Below are positions 15,927-24,374 of a DNA stretch of 64,000 nt, in pieces. The translations under genes were made by a program, and so were the position numbers. The DNA is from Arthrobacter sp. ISL-95 (GTDB lineage Bacteria > Actinomycetota > Actinomycetes > Actinomycetales > Micrococcaceae): assembly GCF_018613695.1 (NCBI RefSeq), contig NZ_JAGGPR010000015.1, positions 62,001 to 126,000 on the forward strand, given 5' to 3'. Within the stretch, counting starts at the first letter, position 1, and the number at the start of each line of letters is the position of its first letter. The notes beneath the pieces are model-generated. The model worked only from the letters and a program-made list of their open reading frames with translations. It had not been told where the DNA came from and searched no databases.

Positions 15927-16940
15927 TTGGGCTTCAACTCTGCCCTTCGCGCGCCTGCGCGCCGCCGCAGTCCTCGCCGACTGCTTGCACTCATCACGGC
16001 CCCGGCTTTAGCCACTTGCCTCCTGGTATCGGCCGTCCCTGCTTCCGCCGCCGAAAAAGCGGTGGACACCACGGCCTCCCACACAATAGATGAGGTGCCC
16101 AGCAAAGAAACCGCCCAGGGGCTTCCCGTCGAAGCAGCCCCTCGATCGAAAGGTTTCGACGGCGACGGCACCTTCGATCTGTTCGCCCGGGACAACGCGG
16201 GCCGCTTGCTCCTCTACCCCACCGATGGACGGGGCAATTGGCGGGCGCCGCAAGTGATCGGCAACGGGTGGCACATCTACAGCCTCTTGGTTTCACCGGG
16301 CGACTTTGACGGCGACGGAACAGTGGACGTCATGGCCCGAGACGGCTACGGACGTCTCTTCCTCTACCAAGGAAATGGCGCCGGAGCTTGGAAACAGGCC
16401 TTCCAGATTGGTCAGGGATGGCAGGGGTTCGTCAACCTGATCGCACCCGGTGACTTCAACGGTGATGGCACCAACGACATCCTTGCCCAGGATGCTGCAG
16501 GCAACGTCTTCCTCTACCCCGGCAACGGGCGGAGTGGTTGGCTCGCACCGAGCAAGGTCACTACGGGCTGGCAGGGACTGGATGCTGCAGGGGCGGGGCA
16601 TTTCTATGGCACACCCGAAGCCGTGGTCCTCGCGCGCAGCCGCTTTGGCGACTTGCAGGCCCGTTCATCTCAGCGCAACGGTTTCTTCTTCGATTATGGT
16701 AGCCCCGACGCCTTTGACGGAACCATCGGCAGGGGCTGGGAGGCGCTTAGTCGCTTCGGGATTGCAGGTGACTTCAACGGAGATAGCTACAACGACGTCT
16801 ATGGCATCAGCCCGAACGGCCTGCTGACGATGTACCTCGCCGATCCTTCAGGCTTCAGCAGCTGGGGCATCTACGGCTTCAAGTGGAAAGGGCAACCGGT
16901 AGTAGGAAGCGGCTGGAACGTCATGAACTACGTCTTCTAG
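15927..16940 (+). CDS. Secreted FG-GAP/VCBS-repeat protein, paralogue 3
   Basis: A 337 aa exported protein, the third FG-GAP paralogue. I choose the TTG at 15927, because it gives a full signal peptide (RRRSPRRLLALITAPALATCLLVSAVPASA) and has CTGGGGGA in front; no ATG gives one. Unlike paralogues 1 and 2 it lacks the Ig-like domain: the repeats start soon after the signal peptide (FDGDGTFDLFARDNAGRLLLYP). One repeat in the middle (TTGWQGLDAAGAGHFYGTPEAVVLARSRFGDLQ) has lost the Asp-rich calcium loop. It ends two bases from the convergent MFS gene. The preceding terminator means it probably has its own promoter in 15787-15926. Confidence 0.85.
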   Translation: MGFNSALRAPARRRSPRRLLALITAPALATCLLVSAVPASAAEKAVDTTASHTIDEVPSKETAQGLPVEAAPRSKGFDGDGTFDLFARDNAGRLLLYPTDGRGNWRAPQVIGNGWHIYSLLVSPGDFDGDGTVDVMARDGYGRLFLYQGNGAGAWKQAFQIGQGWQGFVNLIAPGDFNGDGTNDILAQDAAGNVFLYPGNGRSGWLAPSKVTTGWQGLDAAGAGHFYGTPEAVVLARSRFGDLQARSSQRNGFFFDYGSPDAFDGTIGRGWEALSRFGIAGDFNGDSYNDVYGISPNGLLTMYLADPSGFSSWGIYGFKWKGQPVVGSGWNVMNYVF

Positions 16941-16942
16941 GC

Positions 16943-18247
16943 CTAGTCCACGCTCTTGATCTTCACCACGAACACGGCGCCCATGAGCCCAATGACTGCG
17001 GCGGCTACGTACAGCGAGACGTAGCCGCCCCAGTAAAGGACAAACGGAGAGGCGATCAAGGGGGCGATCACCTGCGGCAAGGAGTTGGCGATGTTGATAA
17101 CGCCCAAATCCCGGCCGCGGTCCATCCCAGTGGGAAGGACCTGCGTGATGAGCGCGAAGTCAACGGCGAGATACGCTCCAAAGCCGATTCCCAGTACCAC
17201 CGCACCGGTAAGCCCGCCAATCCACGTCGGCGCGAAGGCAAGGATCAGTGACGCCAGCGCAATGATGACCGACGAAGCGATCACCAGAGGCTTCCGCTTG
17301 CCCATCCTGTCGCTCAGCCTGCCCCCGAGCACGCTGGTGACAATGACCGAGACCGCGTAAAGCCCGGTAAGAATGAGGACACCAAACGACGGATCGATTC
17401 CCTCCGTTTCCTTGAGACGCACAGCATCACTCAGGAAGAACAACAAATACAACGTGACCATGTGGTTGCCGGTGCTTACCAGCAGGCGAGTCAGCCAAGC
17501 CCACGCGAAATCGGGGTAGCGCTTGGGAGAAACCCAGAAGCCTTTGAGAAATCTCGCCATCTTGAACGGTGGTCGCTCGCTTGGCGGAAGCTGCTGGTCG
17601 TCATTCTTAAAGAGATAAACCACGACACCGGCCAGCAGCGCTGCAGCGCACAGCCAATAGCCGGCGGCAAAGTTTCCAACAACGACCGCAGCGATGACCG
17701 CTCCGATGAGGATGCCCACCGTCTGCCCCATGGCGGCCAGCCCGCCGACAGTCCCGCGCTGTGGAACCGGGACACGGTCAGGTATGGCGGCCGTGATAGC
17801 CGCGTACATGGCGTTGGCTCCGGCCTGCACGAGGCACCACAGCAAGGTCATTGCGGCAACGTTGGGAGCACCGGCCAAAGCTATGAGCGCAACAGCTCCA
17901 AGAACGGCGCCCATGAGAACCCAGGGAACACGGCGACCAAACCTGGACGTAGTGCGGTCGCTGAATGCCCCGAAGAGCGGGTTTGCCACCATGGAGACGG
18001 CCGCGCCACAGCCTGTTACCAGTGCCAGGATTGCTTCCTTCTGGCCTTCGTCAAAGTGAGCTGCCTGCAGTCCCAACAGCACTTGGAGGGGGCCAAAGAA
18101 CGCTGCATTGATGCCTAGGTTAACCAGCACCACGCCAGTGACCCATAGGGGGCGCACACGGCTTACCGGCTCAGCCAGCGCCGTTGCGGTACCACCGCGG
18201 ACCACGGCTGGATCCGGCACCGGGCCCGGAAGATCGGACAAGCTCAT
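16943..18247 (-). CDS. MFS transporter, probable sugar-type
   Basis: A 434 aa integral membrane protein with 12 hydrophobic segments in two halves. The MFS loop motifs are GAFSDRTTSRFGRRVPW after segment 2 and GGRLSDRMGKRKP after segment 8. The sequence style (NPLFGAFSDRTTSRFGRR) resembles the sucrose/GPH-like branch, but the substrate cannot be read. The start ATG is at 18245-18247. It converges on FG-GAP paralogue 3 with only two bases between stops and is divergent from rraA with 157 bases between the starts. Confidence 0.85.
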   Translation of the reverse strand: MSLSDLPGPVPDPAVVRGGTATALAEPVSRVRPLWVTGVVLVNLGINAAFFGPLQVLLGLQAAHFDEGQKEAILALVTGCGAAVSMVANPLFGAFSDRTTSRFGRRVPWVLMGAVLGAVALIALAGAPNVAAMTLLWCLVQAGANAMYAAITAAIPDRVPVPQRGTVGGLAAMGQTVGILIGAVIAAVVVGNFAAGYWLCAAALLAGVVVYLFKNDDQQLPPSERPPFKMARFLKGFWVSPKRYPDFAWAWLTRLLVSTGNHMVTLYLLFFLSDAVRLKETEGIDPSFGVLILTGLYAVSVIVTSVLGGRLSDRMGKRKPLVIASSVIIALASLILAFAPTWIGGLTGAVVLGIGFGAYLAVDFALITQVLPTGMDRGRDLGVINIANSLPQVIAPLIASPFVLYWGGYVSLYVAAAVIGLMGAVFVVKIKSVD

Positions 18248-18404
18248 AGCAGGTTCCCCCTCTTGGAATGTTTGGATTCAGCCTAGCGCGGCGGAACGAC
18301 ACTGAACCGCCGTCGGGTTCTTTATCCACATAGGCCGAAATATCTCCTGACCTAGCTCTGACGCAAGGGTTAGTGTGGCCTCAAACCGATAGAGGAGCAG
18401 CATT

Positions 18405-18878
18405 GTGAGTGAGCAAGTAAATACCGCCGATCTCTACGACGATCGCGGCGAGGAGTTGGAATCCATCGCCATCCAGTTTCAAAACCTGGGCGGGCGCACG
18501 CATTTCAGTGGGCCTGTCCGCACTATTCGGTGCTTCGAGGACAATGCGCTGGTGAAGACCATCCTCAACACCCCCGGGGAGGGTGCCGTTCTGGTCATCG
18601 ATGGGCAGGGTTCGTTGAGGACCGCGCTCATGGGAGACATGATTGCGGAAAGTGCAGTGGCAAACGGCTGGGCCGGCGTGGTAATCAACGGCGCCATTCG
18701 CGACCGCGAGGCGATCGCCCGCTTGCCCCTGGGCGTTAAGGCACTTGGTAGCAACCCTAAGAAGAGTGCCAAGACAGGTGTGGGTGAAGTGGATGTGCAG
18801 CTGGTGATCGATCGGGTCCGCATCCAGCCAGGCGTGATGATCTTCTGCGATCCGGACGGCATTCTGATCGAGCGCTGA
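18405..18878 (+). CDS. rraA: RraA family protein
   Basis: A 157 aa protein of the RraA/aldolase family: MSEQVNTADLYDDRGEELE at the N-terminus, then RTIRCFEDNALVKTIL, GQGSLRTALMGDMIAESAVANGWAGVVINGAIRDREAIARLPLGVKALGSNPKKS. In Proteobacteria RraA inhibits RNase E; many homologues instead have 4-hydroxy-4-methyl-2-oxoglutarate aldolase or oxaloacetate decarboxylase activity, and the residues for the latter (G-N-L around GDMIAES, and R-D in IRDR) are present. Which role applies here is open. The GTG at 18405 has AGAGGAG upstream. It is a single gene between divergent and downstream transporters. Confidence 0.9.
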   Translation: MSEQVNTADLYDDRGEELESIAIQFQNLGGRTHFSGPVRTIRCFEDNALVKTILNTPGEGAVLVIDGQGSLRTALMGDMIAESAVANGWAGVVINGAIRDREAIARLPLGVKALGSNPKKSAKTGVGEVDVQLVIDRVRIQPGVMIFCDPDGILIER

Positions 18879-18950
18879 CCCTTCCGGTATTGCTGACTTA
18901 GAGGGAAAGTGGAAGAAACATTCTCCCGTCGGGAATCAACCGGGCTGTAA

Positions 18951-18973
18951 GATAGTTACTGAAAGCAACTATC
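18951..18973. promoter_or_regulatory. Palindromic operator upstream of the DHA2 exporter
   Basis: GATAGTT (18951-18957) and AACTATC (18967-18973) flank 9 bases; the full 10-base arms differ at one position. It lies 37 bases upstream of the exporter start and overlaps a possible -10 element (TAAGAT), the expected place for a MarR- or TetR-type repressor. No regulator gene is adjacent to this transporter. Confidence 0.65.
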
Positions 18974-19010
18974 CTGCTTAATCCACTTTTCTGCCACCTC
19001 TGGAGAAGAT

Positions 19011-20663
19011 ATGTCCAAAACTGCCCCTGTACGGGCTGCCGGAGAGGTCTTGACGCATCGTCAGACACTCACCGTCATGGTGGGGCTCATGCTCGGCATG
19101 TTCCTGTCCTCGCTGGATCAAACCATCGTGTCCACCTCCATCTACACCATCGCCAACGACCTCGATGGCCTGTCTCTCCAAGCGTGGGCCACCACGGCCT
19201 ACCTCATTACATCCACCGTCAGCACCCCGCTCTACGGCAAGCTCAGCGATATCTTCGGTCGGCGCCCGCTCTACCTCGTGGCAATCGTGATCTTCCTGGC
19301 CGGTTCCCTCTACGCGGGGTCCGTCCACTCCATGACCGAGCTTGCCATTGCCCGCGGCATCCAAGGCCTCGGCGCCGGCGGCTTGCTGGCCTTGGCGCTG
19401 ACCATCATCGGCGACATCGTGGCACTGAAGGACAGGGCAAAGTACCAGGGCTACTTCATGTCAGTCTTCGGTATCTCTTCCGTACTCGGTCCGGTTATTG
19501 GCGGCGCCTTCGCCGGCTCAGCCAACATCCTGGGCTTTGACGGCTGGCGCTGGGTCTTCTTCATCAATCTCCCCATTGGGCTCGCCGCCCTTGTGGTGGT
19601 CTTCCTGTACCTGCACCTTCCGGCGCGGCATGTGAAGCAAAAGATCGATTACTGGGGCGCCGCGGCCATCACCCTTGCGATTGTTCCGCTACTGCTGGTT
19701 GCAGAACAGGGCCGCACGTGGGGTTGGGCTTCCGGCGGATCCTGGCTCTGCTACGGACTTGGCGTCATCGGCATCGTGACCTTCCTTCTTGCCGAGAAAC
19801 GTGCCGGCGACTACGCGCTGATTCCGCTGCGCCTCTTCAAGAACACGACGTTTGGGCTGTCATCACTGTTGAACTTCATCATCGGCATCGGAATGTTTGG
19901 TGCCATTGCCATGCTGCCCATGTACCTGCAGCTCGTGAAGGGGCTAACTCCTACCGAGGCCGGCCTGATGATGATCACGTTTACTGTGGGCATCCTCTTC
20001 GGCTCGATCTCTGCCGGCAGAACCATCTCCTCATCAGGCGTGTACCGGATCTTCCCCATCATGGGTACGGCAGTACTGGCTGCCGCAGCCACCGTCATGG
20101 GCCTGGTCCTCGGCGTCGACACAGGACTGTGGGTTCCCGGCCTGATTGCCGTGTTCTTCGGCGTCGGATTGGGCTTCTGCATGCAGCCGCTGACACTTGC
20201 CATGCAGGTTTCCGTTCCGCCCAAGGATATGGGCGTAGGCACCTCAACAGCTGCGTTCTTCCGTTCCATGGGTGGAGCAGTAGGCACGGCCGTCTTCATT
20301 TCCATGCTGTTCAGCACGGCCGCTGACAAGATTGCCGAGGGCATGAAGACTGCCGTAGCCAACCCGGACTACCAAGCTGTCATGAAGGACCCGGCCGTGG
20401 CCTCCGATCCGGCTAACGCCAAGCTCTTCGACTTCTTCAAAAACGGAGCCAACAACGAGTCGCTGAATGACACCAGCTGGCTTCACACGGCCAACAGCAC
20501 ACTGACGAGGCCCATCACTGAAGGCTTTGCCCAAGCAATCGACATCGTCATGCTTACGGCCGCCGGACTCATGATCATTGCCTTCCTCATCAGTTTCGCC
20601 TTGCCCAACAAGAAGCTCACCGACCCCAAAGCCGCAGCCAAGGAATCCGTTCCGGCGCACTGA
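19011..20663 (+). CDS. DHA2-family (14-segment) drug:proton antiporter
   Basis: A 550 aa MFS exporter of the EmrB/QacA type. The motif LDQTIVSTSIYTIANDL in segment 1, the motif A loop GKLSDIFGRRPLYLVAI, and motif C with GPVIGGAFAGS in segment 5 identify a drug:H+ antiporter; 14 hydrophobic segments fit DHA2. A hydrophilic extension after segment 13 (KTAVANPDYQAVMKDPAVASDPANAKLFDFFKNGA) is normal for this subgroup. The ATG at 19011 follows GGAGAAG. A palindrome sits in the promoter, so the gene is probably induced by a ligand through an unlinked repressor. The exported compound is unknown. Confidence 0.9.
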   Translation: MSKTAPVRAAGEVLTHRQTLTVMVGLMLGMFLSSLDQTIVSTSIYTIANDLDGLSLQAWATTAYLITSTVSTPLYGKLSDIFGRRPLYLVAIVIFLAGSLYAGSVHSMTELAIARGIQGLGAGGLLALALTIIGDIVALKDRAKYQGYFMSVFGISSVLGPVIGGAFAGSANILGFDGWRWVFFINLPIGLAALVVVFLYLHLPARHVKQKIDYWGAAAITLAIVPLLLVAEQGRTWGWASGGSWLCYGLGVIGIVTFLLAEKRAGDYALIPLRLFKNTTFGLSSLLNFIIGIGMFGAIAMLPMYLQLVKGLTPTEAGLMMITFTVGILFGSISAGRTISSSGVYRIFPIMGTAVLAAAATVMGLVLGVDTGLWVPGLIAVFFGVGLGFCMQPLTLAMQVSVPPKDMGVGTSTAAFFRSMGGAVGTAVFISMLFSTAADKIAEGMKTAVANPDYQAVMKDPAVASDPANAKLFDFFKNGANNESLNDTSWLHTANSTLTRPITEGFAQAIDIVMLTAAGLMIIAFLISFALPNKKLTDPKAAAKESVPAH

Positions 20664-21062
20664 GTCAGTCGTCAGGCATTGAGCCGCTCGTCTGGCACTG
20701 AGTTACCCGCGAGGAACTAGGTTCACGCAATACCAACAACGGCAGACAGTCTTCGGACTGCCTGCCGTTGTTTGCTTGATGCCCGCTTGCCCCCAGCACG
20801 GCGCGAATACGTTCAAGTAGTGGATCCAGAGCGATCATTTTGTCGTCTCAGGAACGAGTAAGGGATCACTCAGCCAACTCCCAGCCGCGCGAGAGTAGGC
20901 CCATGCGTTAACTAGGTGAATCCATGTCACGTCGGTCACTTGACTGGAACTTGGCCGATATGACGTGCCACACTGTGTAGCGCGAGTGCACCGGCGTCCC
21001 CGTCGGACAGCCGACGACGTCCCGCACATCGCTTCCGAACCCCCATTCCCTAAGGGAGACCC
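20664..21062. other. 399-base intergenic region
   Basis: No gene is visible. It holds a strong terminator (20735-20772), a near-palindrome GTGA-N7-TCAC at 20916-20930 that looks like a CRP/GlxR site with one extra spacer base, and a small hairpin CGTCGG/CCGACG at 21001-21016. The last probably lies in the leader of the sugar porter gene. I could not place a convincing -35/-10 pair. Confidence 0.55.
20735..20772 (+). terminator. Terminator of the DHA2 exporter gene
   Basis: AACAACGGCAGACAGTC, loop TTCG, then GACTGCCTGCCGTTGTT: a 17-base stem with one mismatch, followed by TTGCTTG. It lies 72 bases after the exporter stop. Confidence 0.85.
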
Positions 21063-22532
21063 ATGTCCAGTTCCAGCACCGAAGGCGCGCCATCAGTCTC
21101 ACGGAAGGTGATCGGCCTGGCCGTCGCCGGCGCGGTGGGCGGATTCCTCTTCGGCTTCGATTCGTCCGTGGTCAACGGTGCCGTGGATGCGATGGCTGAC
21201 GAGTTCGTCATGAGCGAGGCGGTCACGGGCTTCGCCGTCGCTGTTGCGCTGCTGGGGTGTGCCGCCGGCGCCTACTTCGCCGGCAAAATCGCCGACCGCT
21301 ATGGACGCATCCCCGCCATGAAGATCGGTGCGCTGCTCTTCCTGGTGAGCGCTATAGGAACGGGCCTCGCCTTTGGCGTGTGGGATCTCATCTTCTGGCG
21401 ACTGGTGGGCGGCCTGGGCATCGGGCTAGCCTCCGTTATCGCCCCGGCTTACATCTCCGAAATTTCCCCCAGGCACGTACGCGGCCGCTTGGCATCGCTC
21501 CAGCAGCTCGCCATAACCACCGGCATCTTCGCAGCTCTTCTCTCCGATGCAGTGCTCGCCAACTCGGCCGGTGGCGCCGGCGGCACGTTGTGGCTGGGCA
21601 TTGAAGCCTGGCGCTGGATGTTCATCGCTTGTGCCGTGCCCGCCGCTGTGTACGGCTGGATCGCTTTTCGCCTGCCGGAGTCCCCACACTTCCTGGTACT
21701 CAACGGCAAGGAAGACCAGGCCCGCAGTATCTTCAACAGGATCATCCCGGGCGACGACATCGAGCGGCACATCCGCGAGATCCGCGAATCCATCCAGGAG
21801 GAGAAGCTCTCCACCAAGAAGGGCTCGCTCCGCGGCAACAGGTTCGGCCTTTTGCCAGTGGTTTGGATTGGCATCATCCTCTCCGTCCTTCAGCAGTTCG
21901 TTGGCATCAACGTGATCTTCTATTACTCCACCACGCTGTGGAAGGCCGTCGGTTTCCAGGAAAAAGACTCACTAACGATCTCCGTGGCCACCTCCGTCAC
22001 CAACATCCTGGTCACCCTTGTTGCCATCGCCCTGGTGGACCGCATTGGCCGCCGGCCCATCCTGCTCACTGGCTCCATCGGCATGGCCGTATCCCTCGGC
22101 GTCATGGCACTGGCCTTCTCCTCCGCAGTCGGCACGGGCTCCGAGATCAGCCTCCCCGGTGCGTGGGGGCCGGTTGCCCTCGTCGCAGCAAACGTCTTCG
22201 TGATCAGCTTCGGTGCCTCATGGGGCCCGCTCGTTTGGGTGCTGTTGGGCGAAATCTTCCCGTCCCGCATCCGCGCACGTGCCCTCGGCCTGGCCGCGGC
22301 CGCGCAGTGGATCGCGAATTTCGCCATCACACTCAGCTTCCCCATCATGGCAGCAGGTTCGCTGCCACTGACGTACGCCATGTACGCGGCGTTCGCGGCG
22401 GCGTCGTTCTTCTTTGTGATGTTCAAGGTTCCGGAGACCAACGGCATGTCCTTGGAACAGGCCGAAACCCTGTTCGTTCCCAAGGGCGCACCGGTGGCAC
22501 CCTTGCCAGTCGCCTCAGACGAAGCAAAGTAG
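21063..22532 (+). CDS. MFS sugar porter
   Basis: A 489 aa transporter of the sugar porter family of the MFS, importing a monosaccharide or polyol by proton symport. Diagnostic motifs are GFLFGFDSSVVNGA (segment 1), AGKIADRYGRIPAM, RLVGGLGIGLASVIAPAYISEISPRHVRGRLASLQQLAITTGI, PESPHFL, QQFVGINVIFYYSTTLW, and the C-terminal PETNGMSLEQAE. Twelve hydrophobic segments are visible. The ATG at 21063 follows AAGGGAG. It is monocistronic between terminators, with a possible CRP/GlxR-like site upstream. The exact sugar cannot be assigned. Confidence 0.92.
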   Translation: MSSSSTEGAPSVSRKVIGLAVAGAVGGFLFGFDSSVVNGAVDAMADEFVMSEAVTGFAVAVALLGCAAGAYFAGKIADRYGRIPAMKIGALLFLVSAIGTGLAFGVWDLIFWRLVGGLGIGLASVIAPAYISEISPRHVRGRLASLQQLAITTGIFAALLSDAVLANSAGGAGGTLWLGIEAWRWMFIACAVPAAVYGWIAFRLPESPHFLVLNGKEDQARSIFNRIIPGDDIERHIREIRESIQEEKLSTKKGSLRGNRFGLLPVVWIGIILSVLQQFVGINVIFYYSTTLWKAVGFQEKDSLTISVATSVTNILVTLVAIALVDRIGRRPILLTGSIGMAVSLGVMALAFSSAVGTGSEISLPGAWGPVALVAANVFVISFGASWGPLVWVLLGEIFPSRIRARALGLAAAAQWIANFAITLSFPIMAAGSLPLTYAMYAAFAAASFFFVMFKVPETNGMSLEQAETLFVPKGAPVAPLPVASDEAK

Positions 22533-22537
22533 CGCAC

Positions 22538-22583
22538 AAAAAAGCCCGGCGGATTTGACCAGTTCAATTCCGCCGGGCTTTTG
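22538..22583. terminator. Bidirectional terminator between sugar porter and MFS exporter
   Basis: AAAAAAGCCCGGCGGA and TCCGCCGGGCTTTT form a near-perfect stem around a 15-base loop, with A-runs on one side and T-runs on the other. It works for both convergent genes. Confidence 0.92.
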
Positions 22584-22598
22584 TGGTTGCGGGGAGGG

Positions 22599-23837
22599 CT
22601 ACACCAGGTGCGGCTCGTGGGTTTTCAGGTAACCGCGTCCTCCGAAAGCGACAAGGATGGCGATGACCATGGCCACAGCACCAGCGAAGAACGGCACCTG
22701 CGGGCCGAAGTGCTCGCCGAGTTGGGCGGCCGCGAACGGTGCCAGCGCGCCGCCCATCCAGCGCACAAAGTTGTAACCGGCGGACGCAACGGGACGAGGC
22801 GAATCAGAAACGCCCATGGCCAGCTCCGTGTAGACCGTGTTGTTGATGCCCAGCAGGGCACCGGCCACGATGACAAGCACGACGACGGCCATCACCGAGT
22901 GCCCCGCAGCCAGTCCCAGCCCGATCAGGTCGAGCATGAGCGCGGCGAGCGTGCCGGTGAGGACTTTGACGGCGCCGAACCGCCTCTGGAGCGCGGGAGC
23001 CACGAACACCGAGAAGACGGCTACAGCAACACCCCAGCCGAAGAACACTCCACCGATTCCATAGGCGTCCATGCCCAGGATGAAGGGCGTGAAGGCGAGG
23101 ATGGTGAAGAAGCCGTAGTTGTAGAACAGCGCACTTGCTGCAGTTGTGCGGAGGCCCTTGTGTCCGAGCGCCAGCAACGGATCCCTGAGGCGGGACTTTT
23201 TGGCCGGGGCGGGTGTTTTGGGAAGCAATGCCAGCAGCGCGACGAAAGCGGCGGCCATGAGAACTGCGGTGCCGAAGAATGGAGCCCGCCACTGCCAGCC
23301 ACCCAGGAGGGCACCCAGCAACGGGCCGAGGGAGATACCCAGGCCGAGTGCTGCTTCGTAAAGGATGATGGCCGTGCCGGTTCCACCGCTGGCCACGCCT
23401 ACAATCACTGCCAGTGCCGTTGCCACGAACAACGCGTTACCAAGACCCCAACCCGCCCGGAATCCCACCAGCTGCTCAACGCTGCCGGAAAGACCGGACA
23501 GAGATGCGAACACCACGATGATCGCCAAACCGATCAGCAGCGTCTTCTTGCCACCAATCCTTGAGGACACGAATCCGCTGATCAACATGGCGATTGCGGT
23601 CACCAGGAAATAGCTGGTGAACAGCAGGGAGACTTCACTGGTGGAAGCCTCAAGGTTCTTGGCAATCGCGGGGAGAATCGGGTCCACGAGCCCTATGCCC
23701 ATAAACGCGAATACGGCCGCGAGCGCAGTGGCCCATACCGCCTTGGGCTGTTTGAGGAAGGAAGCTTTCTCAGCTTCCAAGGTGTTTTCGATGGTTTTTT
23801 CGGCGCTTGCTGAAGCGTCAGCCAACTGGCGTGACAT
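22599..23837 (-). CDS. MFS exporter (DHA1 type) in operon with MarR
   Basis: A 412 aa MFS protein with a hydrophilic N-terminal tail of about 35 residues and 12 hydrophobic segments. Motifs: FMGIGLVDPILPAIAKNLEAS in segment 1, SGFVSSRIGGKKTLLIG in the first cytosolic loop, and GTGTAIILYEAALGLGISLGPLLGALLGG in segment 5, the drug antiporter motif C. It lies 32 bases downstream of the marR-type gene on the same strand, so the two form a repressor-exporter operon. The compound is unknown; this arrangement is usual for drug or phenolic efflux. The start ATG is at 23835-23837. Confidence 0.88.
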   Translation of the reverse strand: MSRQLADASASAEKTIENTLEAEKASFLKQPKAVWATALAAVFAFMGIGLVDPILPAIAKNLEASTSEVSLLFTSYFLVTAIAMLISGFVSSRIGGKKTLLIGLAIIVVFASLSGLSGSVEQLVGFRAGWGLGNALFVATALAVIVGVASGGTGTAIILYEAALGLGISLGPLLGALLGGWQWRAPFFGTAVLMAAAFVALLALLPKTPAPAKKSRLRDPLLALGHKGLRTTAASALFYNYGFFTILAFTPFILGMDAYGIGGVFFGWGVAVAVFSVFVAPALQRRFGAVKVLTGTLAALMLDLIGLGLAAGHSVMAVVVLVIVAGALLGINNTVYTELAMGVSDSPRPVASAGYNFVRWMGGALAPFAAAQLGEHFGPQVPFFAGAVAMVIAILVAFGGRGYLKTHEPHLV

Positions 23838-23869
23838 TCACGTGCTCCTTGTCGGTGCTTTTTTCTGTT

Positions 23870-24310
23870 TTAGTTCTGGAACGAGCTGTTGAGCTTGGCG
23901 ATCACGGGCAGTGCGGACGCGAGATGCTCGATTTCGTCGCTGCTGAGTTCCTGGAGCAGCTCGGCCACCATGGCGTTTCGCCGTTGGTTGGCGGACTCGA
24001 CGGCGGCCGTCCCGGCTTGGGTGATGACCACCTGGACAGCCCGTGAGTCGTCGGGATCGGGCTGGCGGGTGATCAGGCCCGCCCGCTCGAGTTTGATGAT
24101 CTGCTCCGTAGCGCTGGGGACTTTGATGCCCAGGTTCTTGGCGATATCGCCCACGCGGAGGCCGCCGTCGGAAATCATGGACAGCAGGCTGAGCTGCGCG
24201 GCGGTGAGTTCGCCCTCCGGATCGAGGCGGCGGAACATGTAGACGCCGAGCCGGAGCGACTCGCGGAATTCCTGGGCCAGGTCCAACAGCCGGGGATCAA
24301 AGGTGTTCAT
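23870..24310 (-). CDS. MarR-family repressor
   Basis: A 146 aa regulator with the MarR winged helix: LTAAQLSLLSMISDGGLRVGDIAKNLGIKVPSATEQIIKLERAGLITRQPDPDDSRAVQVVITQAG, the DxRxxxVxLTxxG wing motif being close to consensus. Residues 1-30 and the C-terminal helices form the dimer interface. It is the first gene of a two-gene operon with the MFS exporter, and two palindromes lie just upstream of its start, so autorepression relieved by the exported ligand is the natural reading. The start ATG is at 24308-24310. Confidence 0.92.
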   Translation of the reverse strand: MNTFDPRLLDLAQEFRESLRLGVYMFRRLDPEGELTAAQLSLLSMISDGGLRVGDIAKNLGIKVPSATEQIIKLERAGLITRQPDPDDSRAVQVVITQAGTAAVESANQRRNAMVAELLQELSSDEIEHLASALPVIAKLNSSFQN

Positions 24311-24311
24311 A

Positions 24312-24342
24312 TTTAGGTAGCCTAATAGTTAGGGTACCTAAA
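24312..24342. promoter_or_regulatory. Double MarR operator
   Basis: Two 13-base palindromes of the form TTAGG-N3-CCTAA lie at 24313-24325 and 24329-24341, 16 bases centre to centre; together they form a larger inverted repeat whose 14-base arms match at 13 positions. It sits immediately upstream of the marR start, so a bound repressor would cover the promoter. Confidence 0.8.
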
Positions 24343-24374
24343 TGTCAAGAGTTTCAACCGAGCCGGACAGGGAC

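Noticed and set aside
20916..20930. Functional CRP/GlxR operator upstream of the sugar porter
   Set aside because: The halves GTGA and TCAC are separated by 7 bases instead of 6, so I mention it only in the intergenic entry.
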